DNA of 64,000 nt from Parvularcula sp. IMCC14364 (GCF_030758415.1 NZ_CP132334.1:3112001-3176000), one strand, 5' to 3'. Shown: positions 45,812 through 55,574, counted from the stretch's first letter. Translations and numbers: made by a program. Notes: generated from the sequence alone by a model not told the origin.

Positions 45812-46422
45812 TAGCGTGTCCATTAATTCTAGCGTCAAAAAGCAAAGCGCGTAGGCAGCTTCTTGAAAATGCCGGAGTGTCCTTTGAGGTTGCCGACAGC
45901 CATGTGGATGAAGATAAGATCAAGCAAGAGATGTCAGGTTGCCCTCTGATTGAGATTGCAACTTCCCTTGCGCAGGCAAAAGCACTTGCAGTCAGTTCTT
46001 CGAACCCAAGCTCATATATAATTGGTGCTGATCAGATACTCGGTCTCAAAGGGGAGGGTTTTGATAAGCCAAAATCTATGGACGAAGCAACTGAACGGCT
46101 AAAACACTTTTCCAACAAAACACATGTTCTTCATACGAGTCTTTGTATTGCCAGGGAAAATACGATCATCTGGTCCTGTACCGATGTACCGGAATTGAAG
46201 ATGCGTAAACTGACAGATGTGGAGATTTGCACTTATCTTGAATGTGCTGGCGAAAATGTACTCACGTCTGTTGGTGCCTATCAACTTGAGAGTTATGGTA
46301 TTCAATTGTTCGAAGATATCAGGGGAAGTTACTTTTCTATTTTAGGGCTGCCTCTCCTGCCGTTATTGAGATTTCTTCAAAAAGAAAAGTTAACAGGGTT
46401 TTCCAATGAACGGCAGAACTAA
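45808..46422 (+). CDS. maf: Maf-family nucleotide pyrophosphatase
   Basis: 204 residues. The motif ILASKSKARRQLLENAG (about 7-23), GADQIL and the C-terminal SYFSILGLPLLPLL are family signatures. Maf hydrolyses modified or canonical nucleoside triphosphates and affects septation. It overlaps ppsR by 4 bases and aroE-coaE by 17 bases, a tightly coupled operon. Confidence 0.94.
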   Translation: MIACPLILASKSKARRQLLENAGVSFEVADSHVDEDKIKQEMSGCPLIEIATSLAQAKALAVSSSNPSSYIIGADQILGLKGEGFDKPKSMDEATERLKHFSNKTHVLHTSLCIARENTIIWSCTDVPELKMRKLTDVEICTYLECAGENVLTSVGAYQLESYGIQLFEDIRGSYFSILGLPLLPLLRFLQKEKLTGFSNERQN

Positions 46423-47851
46423 AACTGCTGTCATCGGCGCACCCATCTCGCATTCATTGTCACCGCATATTCATGCTTTCTGGCGAGGTGCATATTCGGA
46501 AACTGGCTCGTGTGAAGCTATATATTGTCCGGATTTGGATAGTGCATTTCAGGATACTGTCAGGAACTTGCGTGATTTTGGCTATGCTGGCGCAAACGTA
46601 ACGCTGCCGCATAAAGCGCGTGCTTGCAGGTATGCTGATGAATTATCCCCGACCGTAATGCAACTTGGTGTTGCAAATACACTTACATTCGCCAATGGCC
46701 TTACTTATGCTGAGAATACAGATGTATTTGGCTTTGAAGAATCGCTAAAACAAATAATAGAACCGGGCGATAAAAAGAATCTGGCGCTTGTTGTGGGTGC
46801 AGGTGGAGCTTCCCCGGCAGTTTGTCTTGCGCTGAAAAATATCGGATATAGAAAAGTCGTTGTAACGAATAGAACAGATAGAAAGGCCAGTGATCTGGCA
46901 GAAAAATTCTCTTTCATTTCAGCGACCTGTAGCTGGTCGGACAAAGAAAAAGTCCTAGTGGATGCAGATGTTGTCATAAACTGTTCTGCTATGGGGATGG
47001 CAAATTTCCCCGACCTCGAAATAGATTTTACGAATGCACAGGATTCATTAATTGCCGTCGATATCGTTTACACACCTGCACAAACTCACTTTCTTCATAC
47101 GGCTCATCACAGGGGGCTAAGATATCAGAATGGACTGGGGATGCTTATGCATCAGGCTGTTCCTGGCTTCGAGAAGTGGTTCGGTAAAACGCCAGAGGTT
47201 ACCGCAGAACTTGAGAGCATTCTGCTTGAGAGGTTGACAAATCCTGGAGCGGCACCTGTGTTGATCGGGCTTACGGGTTCAATAGGCATGGGGAAATCAA
47301 CTGCAGCTAAAGTATTTGAAGAAGAAGGTGCATATATCTGGGATGCGGATAGTGGTGTTCACAGATTATACAGTGCAGGTGGTGGTGCTGTTCAGCCTAT
47401 ATCGGAAAAATTTCCGGGAACGGTGATTGGCGGGGCGGTGTCCCGAGATAAATTATCCAGCCATCTTGTTCAATACCCGGATGACTTTAAGGTCCTGGAG
47501 AAGATAGTACACCCCCTGGTTGGACGGGATCGGGCAGCGTTTATTGAACGAGCAATGGGGGACAACGCAAAGGCCATCGTTCTGGATATTCCCCTTCTTT
47601 TTGAAACAGGGCAGTCTTATGAATTTGATGAGATCGTCGTTGTTACTGCAGACCAAGATGTTCGCCGGGCACGTGTGCTTGAAAGACCCGGCATGACGGA
47701 AGAAAAACTTTCAGCTCTTATATCTCGCCAGATGCCCGAAGAAGAGAAGATATTTCTGGCAGATCATGTGGTCCGTACGGATGCAAGCCTTGCAGAAAGT
47801 GCACTGCAAATCCGGCATATTTACAGGGATATTCTGGAAAAATACCAATAG
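46406..47851 (+). CDS. aroE-coaE: Shikimate dehydrogenase-dephospho-CoA kinase fusion (AroE-CoaE)
   Basis: 481 residues in one uninterrupted frame. Residues 1-275 are AroE: GAPISHSLSP (11-20), catalytic K70 in LPHK and D106 in AENTDVFGF, NADP fold GAGGASPAVCLAL (about 130-142), and the C-terminal NGLGMLMHQA. Residues 285-481 are CoaE: P-loop GLTGSIGMGKST, DADS, IVHPLVGRDR, LDIPLLFETG. AroE makes shikimate and CoaE phosphorylates dephospho-CoA. In other alphaproteobacteria these are separate adjacent genes; here the stop and start are gone. Confidence 0.96.
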   Translation: MNGRTKTAVIGAPISHSLSPHIHAFWRGAYSETGSCEAIYCPDLDSAFQDTVRNLRDFGYAGANVTLPHKARACRYADELSPTVMQLGVANTLTFANGLTYAENTDVFGFEESLKQIIEPGDKKNLALVVGAGGASPAVCLALKNIGYRKVVVTNRTDRKASDLAEKFSFISATCSWSDKEKVLVDADVVINCSAMGMANFPDLEIDFTNAQDSLIAVDIVYTPAQTHFLHTAHHRGLRYQNGLGMLMHQAVPGFEKWFGKTPEVTAELESILLERLTNPGAAPVLIGLTGSIGMGKSTAAKVFEEEGAYIWDADSGVHRLYSAGGGAVQPISEKFPGTVIGGAVSRDKLSSHLVQYPDDFKVLEKIVHPLVGRDRAAFIERAMGDNAKAIVLDIPLLFETGQSYEFDEIVVVTADQDVRRARVLERPGMTEEKLSALISRQMPEEEKIFLADHVVRTDASLAESALQIRHIYRDILEKYQ

Positions 47852-47904
47852 GAGACATCATAGTCTGGCTTGTGGCTGAAGCCGAATGGTGCTGCTCTGC
47901 GAGT

Positions 47905-48597
47905 ATGAGGCAAATTGTATTTGATACTGAAACAACCGGGTTCAAACCCGAAGAAGGCCACAGGGTTGTAGAGATTGGCGCTGTTGAACTAATGCGCGGT
48001 GCTGTGACCGGGCGGACGTTTCATGTCTATGTGAATCCGCAAAGAGAGATGCCGGATGAGGCATTTAAGGTTCACGGTCTCTCTACGGAATTTCTCAGTG
48101 ACAAACCTGTTTTTGCACATGATACTATCGGGCCAGCTTTCCTTGAGTTCGTAGAGGGCGCAGAATTAATTGCTCATAATGCACAATTTGATATGCGATT
48201 TATGCAGTGGGAGTTGGAAAATGCGGGCCTTGGCCGCCTTGGAAATGATATAACTGACACGTTGCAAATTGCGCGGCGTAAATTTCCAGGCTCACCTGCG
48301 TCACTTGATGCTCTGTGTTCGCGCTTTGGGGTAGATACAGCCGAGCGAGAGCGATACGGGCATGGCGCCCTGCTTGACTCACGGCTTCTTGCAGAAGTCT
48401 ATATCGAACTCACGGGCGGTGCACAGGCTGGACTGGACTTCGCAACTATGGGGCGCACGGAGGAAGAGACAGCTTCAGCACGTATAACCTTGCAACGCCC
48501 AACCGCGCTATCACTATATTCGAATGCACCAGAAGAAGCTGCCCACGCAGAATTTATTTCTGAAATGGATCAGCCTCTTTGGGAAAAATATACCTGA
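47905..48597 (+). CDS. dnaQ: DNA polymerase III epsilon subunit (proofreading exonuclease)
   Basis: 230 residues. DEDDh exonuclease: ExoI VFDTETTGF, ExoII AHNAQFDM, ExoIIIe YGHGALLDSRL. Proofreads the replicative polymerase. ATG 47905 (MRQIVFDTETTG) suits the family; a GTG at 47872 is also in frame with an AGGAG well upstream. The C-terminal part carries a clamp-binding-like region. Follows aroE-coaE by 53 bases. SecB ends 2 bases beyond the stop, on the other strand. Confidence 0.96.
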   Translation: MRQIVFDTETTGFKPEEGHRVVEIGAVELMRGAVTGRTFHVYVNPQREMPDEAFKVHGLSTEFLSDKPVFAHDTIGPAFLEFVEGAELIAHNAQFDMRFMQWELENAGLGRLGNDITDTLQIARRKFPGSPASLDALCSRFGVDTAERERYGHGALLDSRLLAEVYIELTGGAQAGLDFATMGRTEEETASARITLQRPTALSLYSNAPEEAAHAEFISEMDQPLWEKYT

Positions 48598-48599
48598 GT

Positions 48600-49127
48600 T
48601 CAGGCGTTGCCTGTCTCTGGCGACGTACCATTTTGTGCAGCAGCGATTTGTTCCTGAGCTACTTTCTGACGGTACATACCGGCAAAGTCCATTGGCTCCA
48701 GCATTAGGGGTGTAAAGCCACCATTGCGCACTGCGTCAGCAACAACCTGACGGGCGAAGGGAAAGAGAAGGGTCGGGCAGTCAACGAGCAAGACACCACC
48801 AATGTGCTGTTGTGGTACATTCTGGATCTGAAACAGGCCTGCATAGTTGGTTTCAACAACATATATGACAGTATCACTGTCTTTCTCTTTCGCCGTGGCG
48901 CTGATCGACAGTTCCGCCTCGTAAAAATCTTTTCCCATAGGGAAATCTTCTCCAAGACCACGCGCGCCGAGGTTTACCTCAAGTGCAATGTCCGGCTTGC
49001 CTGTACCTTGAACGCTGATTGGCGCGTTGGGATTTTCAAACGAGAGGTCTTTGATATACTGATTAACAACGCGAAAGACGCCTGGTTGAGGCTGGTCTTC
49101 CTGTGGTGCTGGTGTCGTGTCTGACAT
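48600..49127 (-). CDS. secB: Protein-export chaperone SecB
   Basis: 175 residues. Tetrameric cytosolic chaperone that hands preproteins to SecA. Visible core: RVVNQYIKDLSFENPNAP (about 19-36), YVVETNYAGLFQIQNVP, and PTLLFPFARQVVADAVRNGGFTPLMLEPMDFAGMY. Convergent with dnaQ and followed by a region free of genes before fxsA. Confidence 0.95.
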   Translation of the reverse strand: MSDTTPAPQEDQPQPGVFRVVNQYIKDLSFENPNAPISVQGTGKPDIALEVNLGARGLGEDFPMGKDFYEAELSISATAKEKDSDTVIYVVETNYAGLFQIQNVPQQHIGGVLLVDCPTLLFPFARQVVADAVRNGGFTPLMLEPMDFAGMYRQKVAQEQIAAAQNGTSPETGNA

Positions 49128-49200
49128 AATTTTTCTTTCTGATGAGGCAATCGCAGCCGGGCTGCTAACACGTTGATAAGGGACGCGGCAAGACCCTCAA

Positions 49201-49596
49201 TCAGAATTGCCGAAAGGTGAATGTGGTTTTTCCTGAATCAATGGATGCGCGAATGCGTTTGAGTGCTTCACGCGCGATGGCATGGCGAAATGGCGGCACG
49301 AGCAGCAAAAATCCGAAAGCGTCGGTTATAAAGCCCGGTGTCATCAAAAAGGGTGCCGCGATCAGAAGAAAAAAGCCGTCAACAACAGGTTCTATCGGCG
49401 CCTCGCCGTTCCCAGTACTCTGGCGCAGCTTGTGAAGGGCCTGTAGGCCCTGCCATCTGATAATCGCCCCGCCAATCAGGGCTGTTGCGACGACAGCAGC
49501 GATTACGGGCAGCGCGCCGAAAGCGCCGCCAGCCTTCAGGAGCACAAACATTTCTGCAATTGGCAGAACAATGAGAAGTAAAAATAAAAAGATCAT
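49201..49596 (-). CDS. fxsA: FxsA-family membrane protein
   Basis: 131 residues with three membrane helices and the FxsA pattern MIFLFLLLIVLPIAEMFVLLKAGG at the N-terminus, then TPGFITDAFGFLLLVPPFR (about 88-106). FxsA overproduction protects E. coli against phage T7 exclusion; the natural role is unclear. It starts 116 bases from timA, divergently. Confidence 0.92.
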   Translation of the reverse strand: MIFLFLLLIVLPIAEMFVLLKAGGAFGALPVIAAVVATALIGGAIIRWQGLQALHKLRQSTGNGEAPIEPVVDGFFLLIAAPFLMTPGFITDAFGFLLLVPPFRHAIAREALKRIRASIDSGKTTFTFRQF

Positions 49597-49617
49597 TTTT
49601 GCGTGCGGCCTGGCATG

Positions 49618-49680
49618 TTAACAGCCCTGTTCTTTTGCGAGAGACCTTATATAAGAACCGATACGATGATTAACAGCCCT
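49618..49680. repeat. Direct repeat TTAACAGCCCT in the fxsA-timA gap
   Basis: An 11-base direct repeat (49618-49628 and 49670-49680) is separated by 41 bases containing CTTATATAAG. It lies between divergent start codons and may mark an operator. Confidence 0.45.
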
Positions 49681-49712
49681 CATGCACTCGAGACTTTCAG
49701 GAAACATTGAGC

Positions 49713-50357
49713 ATGGATCCAGTCACTATATTTACCGCGGTTTTGGCCGGTATCATGTGTTACCAGCTTTATAACGTTCTCGGGCGTAAAGGCGGGCATG
49801 AACCGGAGGAAGAAACCCCTGCGCCATTCCAGCAGCAAACAGCCGATTCAGCTGAAGAATCGTTAGAAGAGAAAGCCCAGCCTGAGCCGGACAACCTGCC
49901 GGACTGGGTAAAAGAAGTGCGCAGCGTTTATCCGGACTTTGAAGAAAAAGAATTTTTGACCGGCGCCAAGTCTGCCTATGAAATGATTGTTGAGTCATTT
50001 GCGTCAAATACCTTGCCTGAGGTGAAAGCGTTCATCGCACCGGGTGTTTACGCGGCATTCCATGATGCTGCGCAGGCGCGGGAGGCTGAGGGACATACTT
50101 CCGAGCTTCAGTTTGTGGGCACAGAAAGCGCTTCTGTGGATCAGGCGAAAATCGAGAATGGCTTTATCAACATCACCGTAACCTTCGTCTCCAATCAGAC
50201 CCGCGTACTGCGTAATGAGGCCGGTGACGTTATAGATGGTGATCCCAACAGGATCGACCGTGTGCATGACCGTTGGACTTTCTCGCGCTCTGTAAAATCC
50301 AAAGATCCAAACTGGCAGCTCGTGGCCACAGGTGGCACGGCACCAGTTTCAGGCTGA
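49713..50357 (+). CDS. timA: TimA, Tim44-domain inner-membrane protein
   Basis: 214 residues from ATG 49713. One N-terminal membrane segment (about 3-20), an acidic linker, and a Tim44-like domain from about 70 (FLTGAKSAYEMIVESFASN, then FVGTESASVDQAKIENGFINITVTF). Caulobacter TimA is a relative of mitochondrial import component Tim44. ATG follows GGAAAC. It forms a run with mltA and smr (the conserved alphaproteobacterial order). Confidence 0.92.
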   Translation: MDPVTIFTAVLAGIMCYQLYNVLGRKGGHEPEEETPAPFQQQTADSAEESLEEKAQPEPDNLPDWVKEVRSVYPDFEEKEFLTGAKSAYEMIVESFASNTLPEVKAFIAPGVYAAFHDAAQAREAEGHTSELQFVGTESASVDQAKIENGFINITVTFVSNQTRVLRNEAGDVIDGDPNRIDRVHDRWTFSRSVKSKDPNWQLVATGGTAPVSG

Positions 50358-50362
50358 AAGTC

Positions 50363-51685
50363 ATGAGCGCAACTGCTGACCGCGACCTGCGCACCTGGAA
50401 GATCACGGCAGTTTGCGCGCTTACTGCGTTACTTTTTGTGCTGCTGTTTCAGTTCAGTGCTTTTCTTCTCGGTAAAAATACGACAGCCGAAGATCAGCCT
50501 CCGGTAAAGACTGTGCCAGTCGCTTTTGTACCGACCGCGCTTTCAGAGTTGCCAGGCTGGAGCAAGGGCACCCAACAGGAAGTGTTACCAGCCTTTGAGC
50601 TTTCCTGTGAGCAACTGTCAGCCCGTGCGCCAGATGAGGCCATGAATCTAAGTGAGATGACCGGACTGAACGTGACATTCCCTGTTTCAGGATATGTTTC
50701 GGACTGGTTGTCAGTTTGTCGCGATACTGATTTTACTGCACTCTCAAGCGATGCAGTAAGGAAGTTCCTGGAAGCGCAGTTCAGGGCTTTTCTGGTGTTG
50801 CAGCCAGAGGCTGATGGTGAAGCAGGGCGCCTCACGCAAAGCGGCCTTTTTACCGGTTATTTTGAACCGGTGTATCCGGCATCAGACAGGAAGACAGAAA
50901 CTGAGTCTGTGCCTGTTCTTGCCCGTCCTGATGATCTTGTGATGGTTGATCTTGGCGCTTTTCGCGATGATCTGGCCGGCAAGAGAATTGCCGGGCGCGT
51001 GGAGGAGGGGCGACTGGTTCCGTATGCTTCCCATGTTGAAATCATATCAGAAGGTCTGGATACAGCGGTGCTGGGATGGATGAACCCTAATGATCTCTTG
51101 TTTCTACAGATACAGGGGTCCGGGAAACTGGATTTTGATGGTGAGATCAGGCGGGTTGGATATGCAGCTCAAAATGGTCATCCTTATACGGCCATTGGTG
51201 GTCCGTTAATCCGCAACGGCGCGATCCCCAGAGAGAAGATGTCCATGCAGGCGATATATGAGTGGCTTGAAAATGCAGATCAGTCGGACGCTGAGTCATT
51301 GCGGTTTATGAACGAGTCATACGTGTTTTTTCGTTCCCTCGACAGTTTGCCTGATCCTGAGCTCGGACCGGTCGGTGCCAGTGGCCTGCAGTTGACGGCC
51401 GGACGTTCTCTGGCGGTTGATCGCCTGTATCATGGGATGGGTGTGCCGGTCTGGATAGATTTTGAGGGGTTATATGACAGCAAGCGTAACCAGCGCCTCG
51501 TCATTGCTCAGGACACGGGCGGTGCTATCAAGGGACCAGTGCGCGGTGATCTGTTTGTTGGCAGTGGGGATGCCGCAGGCAAAGTCGCCGGTGAAATGAA
51601 GCAGGAAGGGCATATGTTCGTGTTGCTGCCTCTTGCGGCGGCAGAACGGTTGGAGCGATTTTATGAAACGTCGCACATTGAATAG
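50363..51685 (+). CDS. mltA: Membrane-bound lytic murein transglycosylase A
   Basis: 440 residues with an N-terminal membrane segment at about 15-38 and no lipobox. The MltA domain contains LFTGYFEPVYPAS and the 3D domain carries IAQDTGGAIKGPVRGDLFVGSGDAA. It cleaves glycan strands to anhydromuropeptides. ATG 50363 starts 5 bases after timA; smr overlaps its end by 23 bases. Confidence 0.94.
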   Translation: MSATADRDLRTWKITAVCALTALLFVLLFQFSAFLLGKNTTAEDQPPVKTVPVAFVPTALSELPGWSKGTQQEVLPAFELSCEQLSARAPDEAMNLSEMTGLNVTFPVSGYVSDWLSVCRDTDFTALSSDAVRKFLEAQFRAFLVLQPEADGEAGRLTQSGLFTGYFEPVYPASDRKTETESVPVLARPDDLVMVDLGAFRDDLAGKRIAGRVEEGRLVPYASHVEIISEGLDTAVLGWMNPNDLLFLQIQGSGKLDFDGEIRRVGYAAQNGHPYTAIGGPLIRNGAIPREKMSMQAIYEWLENADQSDAESLRFMNESYVFFRSLDSLPDPELGPVGASGLQLTAGRSLAVDRLYHGMGVPVWIDFEGLYDSKRNQRLVIAQDTGGAIKGPVRGDLFVGSGDAAGKVAGEMKQEGHMFVLLPLAAAERLERFYETSHIE

Positions 51686-52226
51686 TGATGAGAAGCTGCT
51701 TTGGCAGCGCGTAACGGATACTGTTAAAGGCCTCCACATTACGCCTCCATCAACACCGGCGACTGCTGCGCGCGCGCCCCTCCCGAAGCGCAAGACATAT
51801 GCGGCGCCCCTGTCTGCACAGGTCACAACTCAATCTGCGCAAAAGTCAGTTCATCGTCAGCCTTTGCTTGAGGCGGGCGATCCGCGCATGACCCGACATG
51901 TTCGCAGAGGGCGGATAGAAATAGACGCTACTCTTGACCTGCATGGCATGACCCAGGATCAGGCACAAAATGCGTTGAGCCAGTTTATCTTGCTGTCAAA
52001 AGCCCGAGGGGACCGGGTTGTGCTGGTCATTACCGGCAAGGGCTTTAGGCTGAAAGATCACACCGATAACAGCTACTCTGTATCAAGAGGGATATTACGG
52101 GAAAGGTTCGTGCAGTGGGCGGAGAGTATATTTCGTCCGCATATCTCAAGTATCAAGCAGGCACACCAGCGTCACGGCGGGTCTGGTGCTTTCTATGTCT
52201 TCTTAAAGAAGGCCGACAGCAGATAA
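51663..52226 (+). CDS. smrA: Smr-domain protein
   Basis: 187 residues. C-terminal Smr domain from about 95 to 187, with IDATLDLHGMTQDQAQNAL and the VITGKGFRLKD motif; the N-terminal half is low-complexity. Smr domains are nucleases or nucleic-acid binders. ATG 51663 has TTGGAG 7-10 bases upstream. Its 3' end overlaps the next gene on the opposite strand by 24 bases. Confidence 0.9.
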   Translation: MKRRTLNSDEKLLWQRVTDTVKGLHITPPSTPATAARAPLPKRKTYAAPLSAQVTTQSAQKSVHRQPLLEAGDPRMTRHVRRGRIEIDATLDLHGMTQDQAQNALSQFILLSKARGDRVVLVITGKGFRLKDHTDNSYSVSRGILRERFVQWAESIFRPHISSIKQAHQRHGGSGAFYVFLKKADSR

Positions 52227-53534
52227 GGCTTTGAATACGCCGAAGCCGATAGCGCCGAACATTGCCAGCGCGAAAACACCAAGAAAGGCATAAAGACCCC
52301 AAGGAGTTTTCTGCGGTGTCGGCATAACAATGCCGCTGAAGCTCGTAGAACTGCTGCCATAAGCGGCCATCAGAACAGGATCGTGGTTGCGTGGCTTGGC
52401 GAAGGCCCGCTCAAATGCTGTGCCAATGGCTTTCTTGGCCTGAGGCGTTGCCCCCAGCATCATATCAACTTCAATTTCGAGAATGGCAGGCAGTGTTTCC
52501 GGACGCTCATGCAGGTAGATCGGACGGAACTTGATACCACCGGCGACAAGTGGATCAGTAATATCCGCAATGTCTCCGGTTTTTTCACCGCGTGTATCCA
52601 CTTTCAGCAAAATGCGCGCATAGGGTGCGGTGATGCTGTCGAGCTTCGAGATAATTTTCTCCCGCTCGGTAGTGAATTTTGGGGGCTTTGACGTGCCACC
52701 TTTTTTAGGTGCGGGTTTGCGCTCGAGTACTAGGAAGCGGGAGATGATTTTATTTTCATCTGCCAGACCGTCTTCCAGCACAACGTAGTCTGAATTAAAC
52801 TCAGATCCGTTTGCAGCCCCTGTATTCGGGTTGAACCCACCTGTCAGTCCGGCGGCAACACCGCGCGGCAGCAACACGCCGATAAGAGGCTTGGCGAAAT
52901 TTGCCGCCGTCGTATCGCTTATCATGGCGTGACCTTTTTCCGTCACCTGTGTCTTGACTTTACGATCAGGGTCCAGATCGCGCCTCGCGAGATCAAGGAC
53001 TTCTCTGTAGGCTGAGGTACCTTCCGGCAGGCGGCGAACATCAATGCCATTGGCGCGCAACTCATCAATTGTTGAGGTGCAGCGCTCAAATGCATCCGTA
53101 GACGCATAAACAATGTTCACACGGTTTCTGTAAAACTGCTGGGCCGCACTGCCAACCGGCAGAGCGCCGAATGCGCCTTTGGCCGGGTTGCTGCCGGGAA
53201 ATGAAGCCTGTGCAATTTCATTGATGGAAAATGATGGCGTCGCCAGCAGATATTGGTCTTCGTTGGTGCGCTCTTCCTTGATAACGCAGTCCTTGAAGTC
53301 CAGCAGGGTTGAAAGCGCGTCGGTGTTGTAACCGTTCCGGTCACTTTCAAATGGCACAACGGCTTTGGTTGCTTTTTGAGAGATCAGAGCCGAAAGAGTA
53401 TCGCCGGTTGTCAGGCGTCGTGACGGGCGACCAAGATCCTGGGCCACATCATGGGCCAGTCCGAATTCTTCATCCTGGTAAACAACAAAGCCGGTGTTGC
53501 TGTTCGAACTTCTCATGTGTGAGCCATCGGCCAT
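52203..53534 (-). CDS. Prephenate-dehydratase-like protein with C-terminal membrane anchor
   Basis: About 443 residues. Several PheA prephenate dehydratase landmarks occur in order: KAVVPFESDRNG (57-68; PheA VVPxENSxxG), TDAFERC (146-152; PheA PQALxQC), GTSAYREV (172-179; STAEAA), and SRFLVL (265-270; TRF). An ACT-like domain may follow at 306-376, and a single membrane helix lies at about 411-435. The catalytic Thr of TRF is Ser here, and the N-terminal G(x)SY motif is absent. It may be an inactive sensor. ATG 53534 has GGGGA 10 bases upstream; starts at 53543 and 53516 are also possible. Confidence 0.7.
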   Translation of the reverse strand: MADGSHMRSSNSNTGFVVYQDEEFGLAHDVAQDLGRPSRRLTTGDTLSALISQKATKAVVPFESDRNGYNTDALSTLLDFKDCVIKEERTNEDQYLLATPSFSINEIAQASFPGSNPAKGAFGALPVGSAAQQFYRNRVNIVYASTDAFERCTSTIDELRANGIDVRRLPEGTSAYREVLDLARRDLDPDRKVKTQVTEKGHAMISDTTAANFAKPLIGVLLPRGVAAGLTGGFNPNTGAANGSEFNSDYVVLEDGLADENKIISRFLVLERKPAPKKGGTSKPPKFTTEREKIISKLDSITAPYARILLKVDTRGEKTGDIADITDPLVAGGIKFRPIYLHERPETLPAILEIEVDMMLGATPQAKKAIGTAFERAFAKPRNHDPVLMAAYGSSSTSFSGIVMPTPQKTPWGLYAFLGVFALAMFGAIGFGVFKALSAVGLL

Positions 53535-53623
53535 TTGACGCATATCCCCATTCAATGATGGATTTTATCATTTATTAACGAAAGCGCCACCCCTTTGGCG
53601 ATCAGAAGCCTGTGTCCGGAAAG

Positions 53624-54934
53624 CTACAGGATAAACTTGGACAAATCAGCATTCCGGGCGAGGTCCCCAAGGTGCTCCTCCACGAATTCAGCTGTAATAT
53701 CAATGGTTTGGCCGTTTCTATCGGACGCCTCAAATGATACTTCTTCAAGCACTTTTTCCATGATGGTCGCCAGTCTTCTTGCACCAATGTTTTCAACGGA
53801 CTCATTTACTTGTGCAGCCTTGTCGGCAATCGCCTCAATTCCGTCTTCTGGAAAAGTGAGTGTAAGCCCCTCGGTTTGCATCAGCGCCTGATACTGTTTG
53901 ATGAGACTGGCCTCTGTTTCAACCAGAATTTTTTTGAAATCATCCCGGGTCAAGGCATCCAGCTCTACGCGGATCGGCAAGCGGCCCTGCAATTCGGGTA
54001 AAAGGTCTGACGGTTTGGCCAGATGAAAAGCCCCTGATGCGACAAACAGAATATGATCCGTTTTAACGGGGCCGTATTTTGTGCTGACGGTTGTGCCTTC
54101 AATCAGTGGCAGCAAGTCTCTTTGAACGCCTTCGCGTGAAACATCTGCACCTGCACGGTCACTGTTGCGCGCTACCTTGTCGATCTCGTCCAGAAAAACA
54201 ATGCCGTCATTCTCAGCTGTATCAATGGCTTCCTGCACGATGATGTCGTCGTCCAGTAACTTGTCACTTTCTTCGGCAATCAACGGTTCGTAAACATCCT
54301 GTATCTGGAGTTTGCGCTTCTTTGTCTGACCGCCGAAAGCCTTGCCCATGATGTCTGACAAGTTAATCATGCCCATCTGGGCACCCGGCATCCCCGGAAT
54401 ATCCAGTGTGGGCATGGAGTTCTTGCCCGCTTCCTGCAAATCAAGCTCAATCTCGCGGTCATCAAGATCACCAGCGCGAAGACGCTGGCGGAAGCTCTCA
54501 CGTGTGGCTTCTGTCGCGGTCTCCCCTACAAGTGCATCAAGCACCCGGTCTTCCGCTGCGGCGTGTGCGCGGGCTTTGACTTCTTCGCGCTTTTTCTCAC
54601 GAACAAGGCCGATCGCGATTTCCACGAGATCACGCACGATAGATTCAACATCCCGCCCGACATAGCCCACTTCGGTAAACTTGGTCGCCTCGATCTTGAT
54701 GAAGGGTGCGCCGGCCAGTTTGGCCAGCCGCCTTGAAATTTCGGTCTTACCAACACCGGTAGGGCCAATCATCAGAATGTTTTTGGGCGTAACTTCTTCT
54801 TTCAGCGGACCGTCGAGCTGGCGACGACGCCAGCGATTACGCAAGGCAACGGCAACTGCGCGCTTGGCTTTGGCCTGCCCGATGATGAAGCGGTCAAGTT
54901 CAGATACGATTTCGCGAGGAGAAAAATTGGTCAT
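53624..54934 (-). CDS. hslU: ATP-dependent protease ATPase subunit HslU
   Basis: 436 residues. AAA+ unfoldase: Walker [17 protein letters not shown] (about 57-72), [14 protein letters not shown], Walker B VFLDEID and the C-terminal [12 protein letters not shown] that docks into HslV. Forms the HslUV protease. It lies after hslV on the same strand with 73 bases between. Confidence 0.97.
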   Translation of the reverse strand: MTNFSPREIVSELDRFIIGQAKAKRAVAVALRNRWRRRQLDGPLKEEVTPKNILMIGPTGVGKTEISRRLAKLAGAPFIKIEATKFTEVGYVGRDVESIVRDLVEIAIGLVREKKREEVKARAHAAAEDRVLDALVGETATEATRESFRQRLRAGDLDDREIELDLQEAGKNSMPTLDIPGMPGAQMGMINLSDIMGKAFGGQTKKRKLQIQDVYEPLIAEESDKLLDDDIIVQEAIDTAENDGIVFLDEIDKVARNSDRAGADVSREGVQRDLLPLIEGTTVSTKYGPVKTDHILFVASGAFHLAKPSDLLPELQGRLPIRVELDALTRDDFKKILVETEASLIKQYQALMQTEGLTLTFPEDGIEAIADKAAQVNESVENIGARRLATIMEKVLEEVSFEASDRNGQTIDITAEFVEEHLGDLARNADLSKFIL

Positions 54935-55007
54935 GCGATCCTATTAGGGGCTGGATGGAGGGGGCACATAGATTTTTTTGACGGTGAAGAAATGACAGAC
55001 GCTTTCG

Positions 55008-55574
55008 TCAGAGGGTTTCCATGGTCAGATTGTTGTTGGTATAGATGCAGATCTTTGCCGCGATGCCCATGGCTTTGCGGACAATGTCTTCAGCCGATAA
55101 ATCTGTTTCCTGAAACAGGGCGAGAGCGGCGGACTGGGCGTAATTCCCGCCGGAACCGATAGCGATCACGCCCTCATTCCCGGTGCCTGTACCAAGATGT
55201 TCCGGCTCCAAAACATCTCCTATGCCAGTTATGTTTAGGACTGTTTCCTTATCGGCGACGATCATCATCGCCTCAAGGCGTCTCAGATACCGGTCAGTCC
55301 GCCAGTCCTTGGCAAGATCCACACAGGCTCTGGTCAGTTGCGTGGGATACTGCTCCAGCTTTGATTCAAGGCGCTCAAGCAGCGTGAAGGCATCGGCAGT
55401 GGCGCCGGCAAAACCTGCAATAACATTGCCGCCGGCGATACGGCGCACCTTGCGGGCGTCACCTTTCATCACAGTCTCTCCCAGGCTCACTTGCCCGTCG
55501 CCGCCAATAGCGACTTTGCCATTTCTTCTGACAGCGAGAATAGTGGTGCCATGCATGACGGGGTAATTGGACAT
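55008..55574 (-). CDS. hslV: ATP-dependent protease peptidase subunit HslV
   Basis: 188 residues. N-terminal threonine protease: [25 protein letters not shown]; the catalytic threonine follows HG after processing of eight residues. [17 protein letters not shown] is a second family block. It is the first gene of hslVU. Confidence 0.97.
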   Translation of the reverse strand: MSNYPVMHGTTILAVRRNGKVAIGGDGQVSLGETVMKGDARKVRRIAGGNVIAGFAGATADAFTLLERLESKLEQYPTQLTRACVDLAKDWRTDRYLRRLEAMMIVADKETVLNITGIGDVLEPEHLGTGTGNEGVIAIGSGGNYAQSAALALFQETDLSAEDIVRKAMGIAAKICIYTNNNLTMETL

